Positions 22,116-34,873 are shown, counted from the first letter of the stretch. The stretch: DNA of 64,000 nt from Leuctra nigra (GCA_934045905.1 OW203762.1:4960001-5024000); one strand, 5' to 3'. Translations and numbers: made by a program. Notes: generated from the sequence alone by a model not told the origin.

Positions 22116-22823
22116 TAAATTAATACTGATTAGACTTGTTTCAATGAAATAGGTAGCATAGAAGCAATTCCATCTTTTGTTCAACTTATCTAAATATAAA
22201 TGGGATCTAAATTATTGGTATTACTTAGTGATTAAAAGTGATATGAATAATTCGTATCTATGTTGGTTCGTAATTATTGTGATATGGCGATGATAAAGAA
22301 ATAGTAATAGCCAAGCCGAAGGCTATCACAAGTCTGTGGTAAAGGTCTAGGATGTTTAGGACCTATGAAACGTCCAAAAAGGCAGGCAAATAGTACCTTA
22401 AAACTGTTAAAAAACGGACCACGAAATCCCTAAAAAGGACCAATGAAATTTTAATTTATCTAAAATTCATCACCATATTATTATTCGGTTTATCGGTTTA
22501 GGAGTTACAATTGGAATAATATATTAAAAATACACTTAAATTATTGTATGAATGTGTCAATGTGCTAAGTGTCAATTGTTGTTGGCCATCGAAATGGTGG
22601 ATGGAAATTTTATGAATTGTGGTCTAGACCAAAATTCATAAAATTGTTGTAACTTGCAACAAGCATTTCATATTATTTCCCCCCATAAATTAAAAAAAAT
22701 TACAAAAAGACATTAAAAAGCAAGAAAAAGACTGAATTCATTAAAAAAAAATTGAGGAAAAGGCATTTTCAGGCAAAATGAAACACATATTTTTGAAATC
22801 AGGAACGCTTGAAACATATTTAT
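22116..22823. other. No gene recognised
   Basis: AT-rich DNA. No repeat boundary or coding frame is supported. Confidence 0.4.
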
Positions 22824-22870
22824 ACCGGGTGGCCCAAAAAAACGTCCAATGGGCGAGACATCTAATAAAA
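22824..22870 (+). mobile_element. Solo end of CCGGGTGGC MITE family
   Basis: It reads ATACCGGGTGGCCCAAAAAA, then GGGCGAGACATC, matching the terminus of 17238-18059. The inner sequence diverges at once. Confidence 0.6.
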
Positions 22871-22934
22871 GAAAGAAGAAGATAATATATCAGGAACCAA
22901 CATTAGTAAAGTCGATTTTACAAAATTTTACAGA

Positions 22935-23470
22935 ATGCAACATAACGATTTTGAGGAAATAATCCTGATGTACACTTCTAGCCGCCCTTCGTCTTGATGA
23001 TCTCCGATCTGTTGATCTAGTAAAAAAGCGTTTAAATCCCTCAATTTGGTTAAATTACATCGCAAATAGACTGTACCTATCGCAAATGTATATTCATGAT
23101 TAACTATTCTCCTATGGATGCCTGTCAAAATGTCATGTTTCACACGAATTTGTCCGTTTTTCTATGGCTTTTACAGGTGGGAAACTTGTCTAACTTTCAT
23201 TCCTTTCCACTCCAAAAGGCACCCATCGTACTCTGCACATTTGTCTGCGTCTTTCAAGCTACTGATTTTTCTTTTTTTTTAGAATTTTCGAAGTATTTCT
23301 TTTTGTAGGAAAATAAGTTCAATTCAAATTTTCCCCATTTTGTCGCAAACACATGTGAAAACAAAAAAGACAAAATAATCGGCCGTAAAATGGCCGTCCC
23401 GATGCTTTTTTTCCGGGGTCGATACGATGAAAATGGGCACTTTTGCTTTTCTGGAAAACCTTATGCATTG
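22935..23470 (+). repeat. Direct repeat, first copy
   Basis: It begins TGCAACATAACGATTTTGAG and includes AAATAGACTGTACCTATCGC, CAAAAGGCACCCATCGTACT and GTCCCGATGCTTTTTT. The same order recurs at 24092-24605 with substitutions and small gaps. The nature of the repeat is unknown and its open frames show no family signature. Confidence 0.7.
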
Positions 23471-24091
23471 GATCTTATGGACAATAAATTTGGCGGGAAT
23501 CATTTTTACGCTACCACATACAGACGAAAAGAGCTACCGAGCTCTGCTGTACTTTTTTCGATTCCCCATAGTCCCCTCTAACTGATTACATGTTCAAAAT
23601 ATTCATTTCGTCTCGTAGAAGTACCAAAAGCGTCAAATGGAGTGGCATCCAACATTAATCTTGCTTGTTGGGCGATAACCGCAATAAAACGGTTAAATCA
23701 CGGCCTGTGGATGAGACATTTGAATTCCGCTCGGTGCAAATTCTTTGTCTAGGTCTATAGAAACAGAATAAATTGTCTGTGGACGCGGCAACTCAAAGAT
23801 TTGGCCAAATTTTGAGACGGAATAATGTTAATTTTTTTTTTAAAAATCGAGCACTTAAATTTTCTAGTATTTTTTTTATTTTTTTCCACGTAATTTCTCG
23901 ACATATTTGGTACTCTGTTTTATAATTTTTCCTACATTTCTTTCTCAAATAGCCAAAATAAACTTTTGACATCGTTTTTTTCGGTCACCATTTTGAAATT
24001 TTGAATCGCCGTCACCGTTTTCGAAATCTACGAAAAAAACCAAGTCAGATTCTGGAAATTCAGGTCCCTATCCCAAAATTTTGACAGAGTA

Positions 24092-24605
24092 TGCAACATA
24101 ACGATTTTGAGGAAATAATCCTTAGTTACCCCCTTCTAGCCGTGCTCCGTCTTGATCTCCGATCTGTGGATCTAGTAAAAATGCGTTTAAATCTCTCAAT
24201 TTCGTTGAATTACATCGCAAATAGACTGTACCTATCGCAAATGTCTTCAGGATCAAATGTTTTCCTTTGCATACGTGTCGAAATGTCACGTTTTCACACG
24301 AATTTGGCCATTTTTCTAATTTAATTACTTTTCCAGGTGGGAAACTTGTCTCATTTTCATTCCTTTCAATTCCAAAAGGCACCCATCGTACTCTGCACAT
24401 TTTTCCGCGTCTTTCAAGCTACTGGTCGTTTTTTAAATAATGAAGCCTTTATTTTTGGAGGAAAACAGGTTTATTACAAATTTAAAAAAAAAATCGCAAA
24501 CACACATCAAAACAAAAACGACTAAAAATCGGACGTAAAATGGTAGTCCCGATGCTTTTTTCAGGGTCGATCCGATGAAAATTGACACGTTTGCTTTTTG
24601 AAAAT
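24092..24605 (+). repeat. Direct repeat, second copy
   Basis: Second copy of the segment at 22935-23470, about 1157 bp further on. Between them lies AT-rich DNA without a recognised gene. Confidence 0.7.
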
Positions 24606-25762
24606 TCATGTGTTACACCCAGACGGTTTACATTTCGCGCGCCGTGCCGCGGTGGATAATGCGCAGGCGCACGCTACGATTAATAGATACCAACTTACCA
24701 TATTTCACCCCACTTCGAATTGCAATATCTCTTAATACTAAAGAGCTGATCTATTCAATAATGAAACCAGTAAGTACAAAAGAATATTAATTTTATTAAA
24801 CCGCATGTTCTGAATTATTTATCCCAATTACCACTAATGCATAATCTGCCAATGCTAGTTGTATGGATAAGTTTGCAGCAAAATCGGTGCCGTCAAGTCA
24901 ATGCCATCTTCACTCCCCATTACGGCATGAAGTCACGTTAAAACTTTTGAAACTGTTTTGATTCTGCCTGGCAAATTGGAAATTGGAATGAACAAGGACC
25001 AAAATTATGTTGTACATCTTCATTCAAAATATAAGTGAGTAGTCACTTTACAGTAAGAATTAAATCGTGATTAGCAGTTTCCTTGTCTTGGACGAAATAT
25101 GTACCTACCTACCTACCTAGTTATGAGGAAGTTATAACCTAATATAACAGAAATAAGATTTTAAAAATATTACATTTGTCAATTGCATCTGAGAAAATAA
25201 TAAGGTATAGAAAATCCTAACAAAACCGGAAATTCACCTTTATAGCGAAAATTAAAAATTATATAATATTATATTTAAACGCAAATAGCCGGGCTTAGAG
25301 AGTATAAAACATCTGTCAATAGATTATCTCGAATCTCGAAAGTTATACGAATTTCATTTGCTCGTTGAAATTCTCACAACGACAAAGACAGCCGCCGATA
25401 TTTCAGATTATTTATGTATTATCTAATAAATTGATCACACTTCTCAATAATAACCAATTATAAACATCAATATTCATTATAAAACTTGAAAACACGCAAT
25501 ACATCCTGTGATGTCACTAGTAATCAGCTGTCTTTTGAATATTCACATTTAAATATTTCAGTGAAAAATGTAAATAAAATGTATCAATAAAATACATTAT
25601 TATGAAAAATCCCATATCTATAGATATTATATAGAGCTCATGAAAATACGTTCTAATAATATACCTAGTTGTTTATAATACACATTCGTCATAAATTTTA
25701 TTGCAGAGAAACAAAAACGTAACATCTTGCGCTTATAACGAGCTTTGACGAGACGTTCTTCT
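24606..25762. other. No gene recognised
   Basis: AT-rich DNA with a CTACCTACCTACC run near 25106. No coding or RNA signal was found. Confidence 0.4.
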
Positions 25763-25850
25763 ACGTCCCCGCCCAGCCGGTTGGATAGCGCTGCAGCCTG
25801 CTGATTGTCTAACGTGTCGTGTGTTCGATTCCAGCTCCAGTCGTAAATAA
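25763..25850 (+). mobile_element. tRNA-derived SINE head
   Basis: CCAGCCGGTTGGATAGCG resembles an A box region, and GTGTTCGATTCCAGC is a B box 40-50 bp downstream, as in RNA polymerase III promoters of tRNA-derived SINEs. The flanks do not allow the body or the target duplication to be read. Confidence 0.5.
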
Positions 25851-25999
25851 TGGATGTGCGTTTAATTTCAGATTCTAATGACAAATGTGATAATCTATGT
25901 AAATATGTACTCAAAGTGTAAATGCAATTAATACCCATGTAGTACGATTAATTACAGTTTTACTTTTAAATAATTTCATTAAAATACATTTATTTCGGG

Positions 26000-26340
26000 A
26001 TACCTAGAGGATACCTGTCCGATACTATTAGGGCACGTCCAGGCTCGCTACAAAACCAGCTCGATATCAGGCGGGCACTCAGGAGATACCTAATAGACAC
26101 CTTCTGGATACCATCACTTAAGTTATATGGGCACGAACTGGCCTCCTACAGGATACCACCTCGATACCAGACGGGTACATCGAAGTTACGTTACGGACAT
26201 CTAGTGGATACCTACACTTAAGCGAAATGGGCACGAGCTGGCTAGCATGTCAATATCAACACGATACTACAATGTATCCTTCTGGTATTATCACATAGTA
26301 TTATTTTGGCCCATCTGATACTAGCGGGATACCATAAGAT
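26000..26340 (+). repeat. Degenerate ~100-bp tandem repeat rich in GGATACC
   Basis: TCGATATCAGGCGGG at 26061 and TCGATACCAGACGGG at 26161, and GGGCACGAACTGGC / GGGCACGAGCTGGC near 26130 and 26230, show a ~100-bp period. Shorter GATACC words are scattered on both sides. Confidence 0.6.
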
Positions 26341-26939
26341 GATACGTGATGAATACCTCATGGCTACCTTATAGGCAGCGTGTTTAGACAACAGATGGCA
26401 CTGTAAAAAGTACAGACAGAGCCACCTAATCTGTGGGAAGGAAGCTTACCTTTTGGCAAGGCGTCCAAGTCGCTGCAGTTATATGTTATGTTGCTGCACA
26501 TATTACGCATTATCAATTCTTAAAATTTACACATGTTTATCTAATGTTTATTCGCCTACAAAATATTAATAATAAAGTGTTCACAATTTCACTGAATCTG
26601 ATCACAATATTAATTTGCGCGACTTAGTTTGATTCCGAAATATTTTGAGTACATTTGTTGACATCTGATCGGTTGCTAGGTCACGGCCAATGAGAAATAA
26701 AACAGTTGACGATCTTCCCACAAAAGTTGCTAATTTCTCTCACTCGTGGCGAACTCTCGGTGCCTATACGGGCTGTCACTGTTTTACTACAAGGGTGCGA
26801 CATGAACGAAAAATTGTGTTCCAATATTATAACCCTATATGTATACACCTCGCATTACAATGGTGAAAGAACAGTTGTCTACCTCTCAGGGGTGTGGGTC
26901 GGCATTTAAAAGTGGCAACATAGGGAGGCGAAAAGGTTC

Positions 26940-27330
26940 TTGCCCTCTTCTAAGTACCAGTTTTTCCGGACCCACTTTGTGCAATCGGTGAAACCCAGTT
27001 TGTGTAAGAAGCAAGTGGGCGTATCTTTTCTCAGACCGAGTTTTCTAAGACCGAGTTTGTATTTTATGTTGGGATCTACTTTGTACAGGCCCAGTTTGTT
27101 AGGGACGAGTTTGTGTGCATGCCAGAGTCCCAGTTTTCAGAGGACGAGATTTCTAAGACCCACTTTGCACTTGATGCTGGGACCCACTTTTTACAGACCC
27201 AGTTTTTAAACTACCAACTTGGGTACCAGTTTGTTCGGGGTCCGATTTTCTAAAAACCACTTTTTAAGGACCACTTTGTGCAGTTTTGGGTACCACTTTG
27301 TTAGGACCCAGTTTGTTGAGACCCACAATG
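26940..27330 (+). repeat. Degenerate ACCCAGTTTGT repeat
   Basis: Many irregularly spaced words such as GACCCACTTTGT, GACCCAGTTTGT and GGTACCACTTTGT. They resemble the GGGGTACAGTTTGTCG and GGATCACTTTT words of the 36-bp minisatellite read on this strand (29510-29944). It may be an old relative of that repeat. Confidence 0.6.
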
Positions 27331-27355
27331 ACCCTACCCCATAAAAATTGTAAGT

Positions 27356-27604
27356 AGTATAGAAAAGATTATGCTTATTCGAACTGTCACCTCAGAAATG
27401 CATTTATTGTGTCTAAATAATTATAAAATAACTTTCCGTATGAAGCTAATACGGCTTATACTGTAGCCTGATTGGTCTGTTGAACCATTTCCTGTACTCT
27501 GATTGGCTGCTGCATTTCATGTTTGCATGATTATTACGCTGCAATTTAACCTCGGAGAAAAATTCTGAGGTGACAGATCGATAAAGCATAATCTTTTCTA
27601 TACT
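27356..27604. mobile_element. 249-bp MITE with ~40-bp inverted ends
   Basis: The left arm is AGTATAGAAAAGATTATGCT; the right arm is its inverse ending TTTTCTATACT. Further in, GTCACCTCAGAA pairs with TTCTGAGGTGAC. A TA target is possible but the palindrome obscures the exact edge. Confidence 0.8.
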
Positions 27605-27981
27605 CGTTACTTTTTTCAGGGTTCTATGTTTAATAGTGTATGAAGTAGAGGTATCCAAACTCTACAGGTTCCTTATGGAGAAATAAATGTTGAACCCTTT
27701 CCTCTAGTACCACATCTCCACCACTAGAGTGCAGAGCTGATCTTGATTGTGCGAATATGAAGGTAATGCAACAAGCGGTTTATTCATATCTTACGTTCTA
27801 GTCAAGATTGAAGATAAGAGTGTAATTTTAATGCACACAATTGTTTTACATAATTTGCCAATTATCTCTTTGCAAACCATGTATGATCCTTTTGGTACTC
27901 AATGAGCGCCGGGTGACTTTTTGCTGTTTTGGCCAGTGACTGACAGCAAGGTAGAGCGCCGCGACGTCGCGTAACCAGAAT

Positions 27982-28905
27982 CCCAGAAAAAAACACTCCG
28001 TGTAAAAAAGGCAGCCAAGTCTCTTTACTTAAAAAAAAATCAACACCGAAAAGGAGTGATATCAAAAAAGGAGCCAAGTCAATGACATTTCCAAATATTT
28101 AATCGTATCTTTGAAATAAAAGTATAAACACCGAGAAATACTTTACAAAAGGACTTGGCGCATCGTTTTTTTAAAGACATCATTCTATCCTAAAAGTGGA
28201 AAGATTATTAACAAGTAGGTACATATTCCTCTTTTTATTTGAGCCAGGATCTATGAATCAAGCTACTTTTGGTAATGGCTATTTTATAATTTTGTAATGG
28301 CGATAGAAGAAAGATGTCATGCTGTAATAGAAGTAATAATAAGGGAGGTAGAATTAAATAACAAGGAAGTGGGCTCATATATATTCTTATAGCACTGTTA
28401 ATATGGTGATATTAGAAGGATATCTTTTCATAATTTGATCATGACTGAGGGAAATCATGAAAAGTTGTCAAATAATTACTAACTATTTATAGAACACTAT
28501 TATATTATGGAAGTATATTATTATGGTATATATTATACCATTATATGGTATATATTATTATGGTTTTAATAGTTGTTCAATGTGACTTCACTGTGTACTT
28601 TGTGAAATGTATTGTTATAAAATGTGGATTAATAGAAATGTATTTCATTGTGAGAAGGTGTAACGCATGAGACTTAATTATGTTGACCACGAAACAATAA
28701 TATGAAGATAACTATTGTATATTTATTACAAATATAGGCAACAAGTTTCATCGCGTACATATTCAAATAGAAAATATTTTACAGTAGGTATGTAGGTATA
28801 ATATGTAATTGAAAGTTGTGTCCCTATTATTCTAAAAATTCTAAATTACGGTTGTATATAAATGGCATATGCTTATGAATAGAAAAATGTCTTTAAAACC
28901 CCCCG
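27982..28905 (+). mobile_element. Long-TIR element, right end damaged
   Basis: It starts CCCAGAAAAAAACACTCCGT and carries GCCAAGTCTCTT, AGGAGTGATATCAAAAAAGG and GGACTTGGCGCATCG, as in 32173-33296. Internal GACTGAGGGAAAT and CAAATAATTACT are shared with that copy. The right arm stops after GAATAGAAAAATGTCTTTAA near 28898, where C-rich unrelated DNA begins. Confidence 0.7.
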
Positions 28906-29362
28906 TCACCCCCCGACAATTTATGGCAAAATTACGTCAGAATTGTAAAAAACTGCGGGGCAACATTGCCTCGCAAGATTGCTCCCGTTAGGAGCGTGCA
29001 ACAAGTTTTAACCAGCTTACTAAACCCAAAGCTATAATTCCTTGAAGTTTAAAGTAAATTTTCACATAACTTTTTGAAATACACACCAAATATTTATATT
29101 GTGCAAATTTGATGAAATATTTTTAACTAATTAAATGAAGAATAAAAAAACTTCCCTGTAGCATCAGCCATGAACTTTGCAGTCAGTATTACCGACACAT
29201 CATCAGAAAATACACCAGAACAACCGGGAACATTCTAATGTGTAGGTATAAACTTTTCAAGATGACATTTTTTAACAAAACTTGAAAATTTTGGCAAAGT
29301 TACCCGCAAAAGTATCCCCACTACGTCATTTTTCTATACGGGATGTGATAAACGGCGCAGTT
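28906..29362. other. No gene recognised
   Basis: It begins with CCCCCCGTCACCCCCCG and has a GCGGGGCAACATTGCCTCGC hairpin near 28954. The rest is AT-rich. Confidence 0.4.
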
Positions 29363-30030
29363 TTAATCCTGCAGTGCTGCATTCCAAAATACATCTATGC
29401 ACGATGAGTTGCCTACCTCTCAGGCAGTTGCTTACCACTCAGACTTCGCGGCGAGTAGGGGAAGTATACGCCAACCCACCCGGACAGATAGTGGGGACAG
29501 AATATTTGTTAGTTTGGGGTACAGTTTGTCAGGGATCAGTTTGCGTGTTTTGGGGTACAGTTTGTCGAATAGCAGTTTTTATGTTTTGAGGTACAATTTG
29601 TCGGGGATCACTTTTCAAATTTTGGGGTACAGTTTGTTGGGGATCAGTTTTCGTGTTTTGGGGTACAGTTTGTCGAATATCAGTTTTTGTGTTTTGGGGA
29701 ACAGTTTGTCGGGGATCACTTTTCACATTGTGGGGTACAGTTTGTTGAGGATCAGTTTTTGTGTTTTGGGGTACAGTTTGTCGAAAAGCAGATTTTGTGT
29801 TTTGGGGTACAGTTTGTCGGGGATCACTTTTCACATTGTGGGGTAAAGTTTGTTGGGGATCAGTTTTTGTGTTTCGGGGTACAGTTTGTCGAATAGCAGT
29901 TTTTGTACTTTGGGGTACAGTTTGTCGGGGATCACTTTGTCTCTACCCTCAAATACCTTTAAAAATATAAATTACAGTGTCCTAGGTGTATAATATCATT
30001 GAAAAACGAAATGTCATCTTTCTCGGCCTA
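29363..30030. repeat. Right, inverted copy of the minisatellite-bearing repeat
   Basis: Reverse complement of 8944-9821, about 20 kb away. Both unique flanks match (GCAGTGCTGCATTCCAAAAT; AGATGACATTTCG in reverse) as well as the minisatellite. It has fewer bases between the minisatellite and its outer end. Confidence 0.65.
29510..29944 (-). repeat. 36-bp minisatellite, inverted copy
   Basis: About 12 units reading GGGGTACAGTTTGTCGGGGA on the plus strand. The unit order closely follows the left array, including the CACATTGTGGGG-type variants. Open frames are artefacts of the period. Confidence 0.85.
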
Positions 30031-30147
30031 ACACTCACAGAATGTAAATATTTATTTCAATCATCTATGGCCAATGGGAAAGAGGCAATCGTGGCCTACA
30101 TTATCCAAAAAGACTGGTAGTGACTGTGAACATAATTTTAGAATAAT

Positions 30148-31647
30148 TGAGCGAGCGTAGCGAGCGTCACCACGGTACTCTTATGGCACTTTCTCTGTGT
30201 GTTTTTTTTTGTTTTTTTTGCCTGCACTGCCCAGGTCAAACCGCACAACCAATCGATCTGAAATTTTGTACACATACTAACGTAATCTATGCGATCCCTG
30301 GGATCTTTTCTGAACGAGATCCTGTGATTGGTTCAAATTTTATAAAAATTATCTTTCGATTGGTTGGTTCGATCAATTTGAAATTTAGCAAAGTTATTGC
30401 AACCAACATTGTACCCAATCAAAAAATAATTCAGCCAAATCCTCCAATTGGTTCAAATTTGAAACCATTTTTCCTGTGATTTTTGAAATTTAAACTGGAA
30501 CCGATTGACCGACCAACTAAAAACTTCGCATGGTCATTGGTACCAACATTTAAGGTATTTTTGCCAATTTTCACTCTAATCTGTCGTTATTTTCAAAAGT
30601 TTTTGTCATTTTAGGGACATTTTGCGTGTTGGCTGTCAAATTCACGGCGACTTCGAATCTACAAGGCAAGGTTGTTAGAGCAGAAAGTTTTAAACGATAT
30701 GAAACTAATAATGACCGTTCAACAGATTGATCTGATATTGTGTACACACACTACATATCATATCATATGGGTGGTCCCAGATATATTTTTTGAACGAGAT
30801 CCTGTGATTTTTGAAAATTTACAAGGAACCGTTCAATCATAAAGGTTTAATCGATCAACTTAAAACTTAGCAAGGATTGGCAACTTAAAACTTAGCAAGG
30901 ATTGGCACCAATATTTTTCATTTGTATACTTAATTTAAAACGGCCTATAGCCACACCACCATTTGACCTATCAAATGGTCTTCGATTAATCTGATCAATC
31001 AAACTCATATTTTGCATGGTCGTTCAGACCAACATTGTCTCTTATTTTACAAATTTTCAGCCCTACCAGTCAAGAACATAGATGCACTTATTGACAGTTT
31101 TAATAACTGTCAGAAATGACATTTCAAAACAGAAATTCCACTGCATTCTGGGTTGCTCTATGTAGCAAAGCAAAGTTTATAGATGGCTATTCTCAATATC
31201 AAGTAAGACAGATTCTTTTCTTAGTTGATCATATTGCAATACATAATGTAGTCAAAATGTAATGTATGTATTTCATATACATAGGTATAGGTATACCTTA
31301 TCTAAAATAATTTATTTTACGATATGGATTGTGTTTCACAGTTATGAAAACGACGTTTTGACTAGATAACATCATATTTTACACATTTCCAGCCCAATCG
31401 GTCAAGAATTTACAGACTTATTGCTGTTTTAAGTGTTTGAATATCTGTCCAAAGAGATTGATGGAAAAATATCAGTACAATAATCTGTTATTTAATTGAT
31501 CCAGAGTGTTTATGAAAAGTTGCAAGGAAAATTGGTAATAAATAATGTATAGTAAGTTATCTTTGATTGAATGGATCGTGCTATGATTGGCGATGTCGTG
31601 CGTGTCGGTGCTCGCTCATCAACGCGTTACACCGAGCGTTTTCCTTG
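30148..31647 (+). mobile_element. Helentron-like non-autonomous element, copy C (1500 bp)
   Basis: Same 5' start as copy A and near-identical for about 730 bp, with a longer second half. It ends GCTCGCTCATCAACGCG...GCGTTTTCCTTG, one base off the CTAG consensus. Flanking T on each side. Confidence 0.75.
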
Positions 31648-32172
31648 TTAATTAGTCATGCCTCATGTGCGAGGTGAAGTGATATTCAAAATTCAACAAG
31701 TTGGCGCCATTACATTAAATTTCACGGCCTTCACAAAAGTTTAATTTGGTTTGAATTCATTTTCTGTTCTGTTGGCAGTACTGACAGCACTTTGCATTGC
31801 ATCAAGATGTCTGCTGTGCTGTCATATTTTGAATATTATTCATTAATATCATTGCCGAGCAAATGTTGGGAACTATAGCCTTAGACTAAATATTTGTGTA
31901 ATAGGGGAACGGTTTAATTATTCCCACAAGCATCGTCTGCAATGTCCATTACCAGGAGTAGTAAGTGGAAAATACCTACTTCGACTTGACAAGGTAACTA
32001 ACCGTAACTAACCTAATCCTTGTCCCTACTCTCAGACAATAATTATTCTTTGTTAAATTTACAAATAGGTATTGTACGCTGGTATACTTATGTCGTACCA
32101 TGTAAGAATATTTTGCTTCATTCAGTATGTAGTTTGCCACAACAATGCCACAACTTCTACAGTAAAATTGAT
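31648..32172. other. No gene recognised
   Basis: AT-rich DNA between two transposable elements. No coding frame is supported. Confidence 0.4.
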
Positions 32173-33296
32173 CCCAGAAAAAACACTCCGTGTAAAAATA
32201 CCAGCCAAGTCTCTTTAACTATAAAAAAAAATAGAAGAAATCTAAAAATTCAGCACTGAAAAGGAGTGATATCAAAAAAGGAGCCAAGTCAACGAATTTT
32301 CCAAATTTTAATCGTACCATTGAAATAAAAATATCAACCCCCGAGAAATACTTAAAAAAAGGACTTGGCGCATCGTTTTTTTAAAGACACTTTTCTATCC
32401 TAAAAGTATAGGAAGAACTCTACAAGTATATTTTCCTGAGTATATCACATTCATTATCGACGAATCATACTACGTTTTAATATAACTAGTACTCTTACCT
32501 ACTGGCAGTTTTGGTATTTTGTCAATATTCAGAGGAAATAAACGGATAAACGAATAACGAATAAACGGAAGCGGCCTAGTCTATTCGTTATTGCCACTAT
32601 TTCTAGGGTCATATTAATCAATCATACTTCTCAATATCGTGACTGAGGGAAATAGCGAAAGCGCTCATTACAAGAAGGCCGTCAATGAGATTTGTATAAG
32701 TGACTAGTGCACTGAGCCATGCTGCTCAAATAATTACTGACTAGATTTTTATCTAAAGTAATACGTTATGTAATTTATGAATTTTTTTGGTATAAAATGT
32801 TAATTAATAGCAATTAATTACACGGCGAGAAGGTTCAAAGTATAATGCTGTAGTAGGTATGTTGATGTACCCACAAAACTATAGGTACCTACCAATCACA
32901 AACACAACTGTTCTGTATTTATTGCTTGTAAGACAATGCTATGTTTCTTTGCGTACTTATATTTAAATTTAAAATATTTTACAGAATGTTCAATATTTAA
33001 TTTGAAAGTTTTGTCCCAATTTTTCTAGGCATTTCTGAACTACGTAGTATGTGAGTGGCATAAGCTTAAGAATAGAAAAATGTCTTTAAAAAAACGATGC
33101 GCCAAGTCCTTTTTTTAAGTATTTCTCGGGGGTTGATATTTTTATTTCAATGGTACGATTAAAATTTGGAAAATTCGTTGACTTGGCTCCTTTTTTGATA
33201 TCACTCCTTTTCAGTGCTGAATTTTTAGATTTCTTCTATTTTTTTTATAGTTAAAGAGACTTGGCTGGTATTTTTACACGGAGTGTTTTTTCTGGG
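32173..33296. mobile_element. Intact long-TIR element (1124 bp, arms ~230 bp)
   Basis: It starts CCCAGAAAAAACACTCCGTG and ends with the inverse CACGGAGTGTTTTTTCTGGG. The arms stay paired to about 32405 and 33062 (GGACTTGGCGCATCG / CGATGCGCCAAGTCC). No transposase. Other copies are at 27982, 21960 and 61530. The flanks suggest a 2-bp AT target, which is uncertain. Confidence 0.8.
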
Positions 33297-33344
33297 ATAT
33301 CACTTCTTTTGTTAGTTTATTCATACAGCTTGTAGCACATGTCC

Positions 33345-34220
33345 GAGCAGGGACTAATTTCTTTAAAAAAATACGCCTCAACCGATTTGGTTACTATGAA
33401 AAGTTGCGTTTGGTATAAGATGAAAATGATTATCCAAGAAGAATAGCTTAAGTTTCGTTATAATCGATCCAGCCGTTTTCGATACATGACGTCACTTCCG
33501 GTTTTGAAATAGCGGCCGAATTCCGGTATAGGTAATAAGAAAACAATCTAGTTTTATCTAGTTGATACCTTCATGAACGACCATCTGAATTCCTAATCCC
33601 TATATTTCCGTAAAATCGGTCATGCCGTTTGTAATATATGACGTCACTTCCGGTTTCATTTAGTGGTTCCTGCCGCCATTTCCGGTACCAATTATTTATT
33701 TATTCATTTTTCACAATTGATTTTTCAAATAAATAGCAGAATGAATACGCAGGAGCTAGTTCAGTTGCAATCGGTACAGGCGTTTTAGATATATGACGTC
33801 ACTTCCGGTTTCAGGAATGGCGGCCGAGAACACTGCTACCTTGAATATATAAATTGTATTGTCTATGTTACAATGTAAGTTAATTATGTACGTATTTTAA
33901 GTATAATTTGTTGAAATAAGTTAAATATTGCGTATTTATGACGTCACTTCCGGTTTAGAAAATAAGAAAATAATATTTTTTTTATTGATACTTCATATAG
34001 ATGACCATCTAAATCGAATGGCGCTAATTTCGTTCTAATCGGTCCAGACGTTTTTGAGTTATGACGTCACTTCCGGTTTAAAAATGGCGGCACAAAAAAT
34101 CACAAGAGGCAAGGTATCATCAGACGCCAAAAGTGCATATGTGGTAAAAGTTTCAGGTCGATCGGTTCAGCCGTTTAGGCTGTGGCGGTGTTAGCAACGT
34201 TTCCTGATATCTTCAGAATC
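33345..34220 (+). repeat. Degenerate ~150-bp tandem repeat carrying five CRE+ETS-like sites
   Basis: TGACGTCACTTCCGGTTT occurs at 33487, 33649, 33794, 33949 and 34062. Each is preceded by an ATCGGTCCAGACGTTTT-like segment and most are followed by AATGGCGGC or similar. TGACGTCA is the full cAMP-response element and ACTTCCGG is the ETS core in reverse. The block lies 1.0-1.6 kb upstream of the ZAD gene start. Regulatory use is inference. Confidence 0.7.
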
Positions 34221-34684
34221 AGAAAGTGGTGTAATTTCACTGTTTTCTCGGTCCTCTAGCGCGCAAATGGCATAACCTATTGTTCCCAAATTTGGTATAT
34301 GTAGTGGGGTGGGCCATAGCTCGAAATTAAGACATTTCACAACAATATGAGATTTTCCAATTTTAAGATCCAGTAGGCCGAAAATGCCATGTTGTTGCTT
34401 ACAGTAAAAGTGTTTGGTCTGCTCCTCAGTTTATTAGGCATTTACGGTATGTTGAGTGACTGTGAGTGTATAGTACGACTTGGCTGGGTGGAGCGACCGC
34501 TCCACTAGATTGATTGCTTGATATTGTCTATCTACCTACCTACCTAGTACACAAATTCTCATTGGTAAACAGATTCACATCCTTGTAACGGTTGAACAGC
34601 GATTGGCAGATGAGAATGTTATACATATTTATTTTTTCTTAAATAAAGGAGTTAATGTACCCGGAGTGTGATAAAAACTTCTAC

Positions 34685-34873
34685 TGGACATCACCGGTAA
34701 AGTAAAAAGAACATACACAGCCACGACGGACGATATTTCGGCAGCGCTTCGGCTGCCTCGTTCAAGCTAACTGATATTTCTTCAGTTGGCTTGAAGAAGG
34801 CACCCGAAATATTGCTGTCCGTGGTTTTAGTATGCAATTTTTACTGAACTGGCGTTACTGGTGTTGTCCATAG
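34685..34873. mobile_element. Palindromic MITE just upstream of the ZAD gene
   Basis: TGGACATCACCGGTAA at the left pairs with TTACTGGTGTTGTCCA at the right, and CGGACGATATTTCGG pairs with CCGAAATATTGCTGTCCG. The centre carries GGCAGCGCTTCGGCTGCC, a stable hairpin. It ends 186 bp before the ATG of the ZAD gene and may overlap its promoter. Confidence 0.65.
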
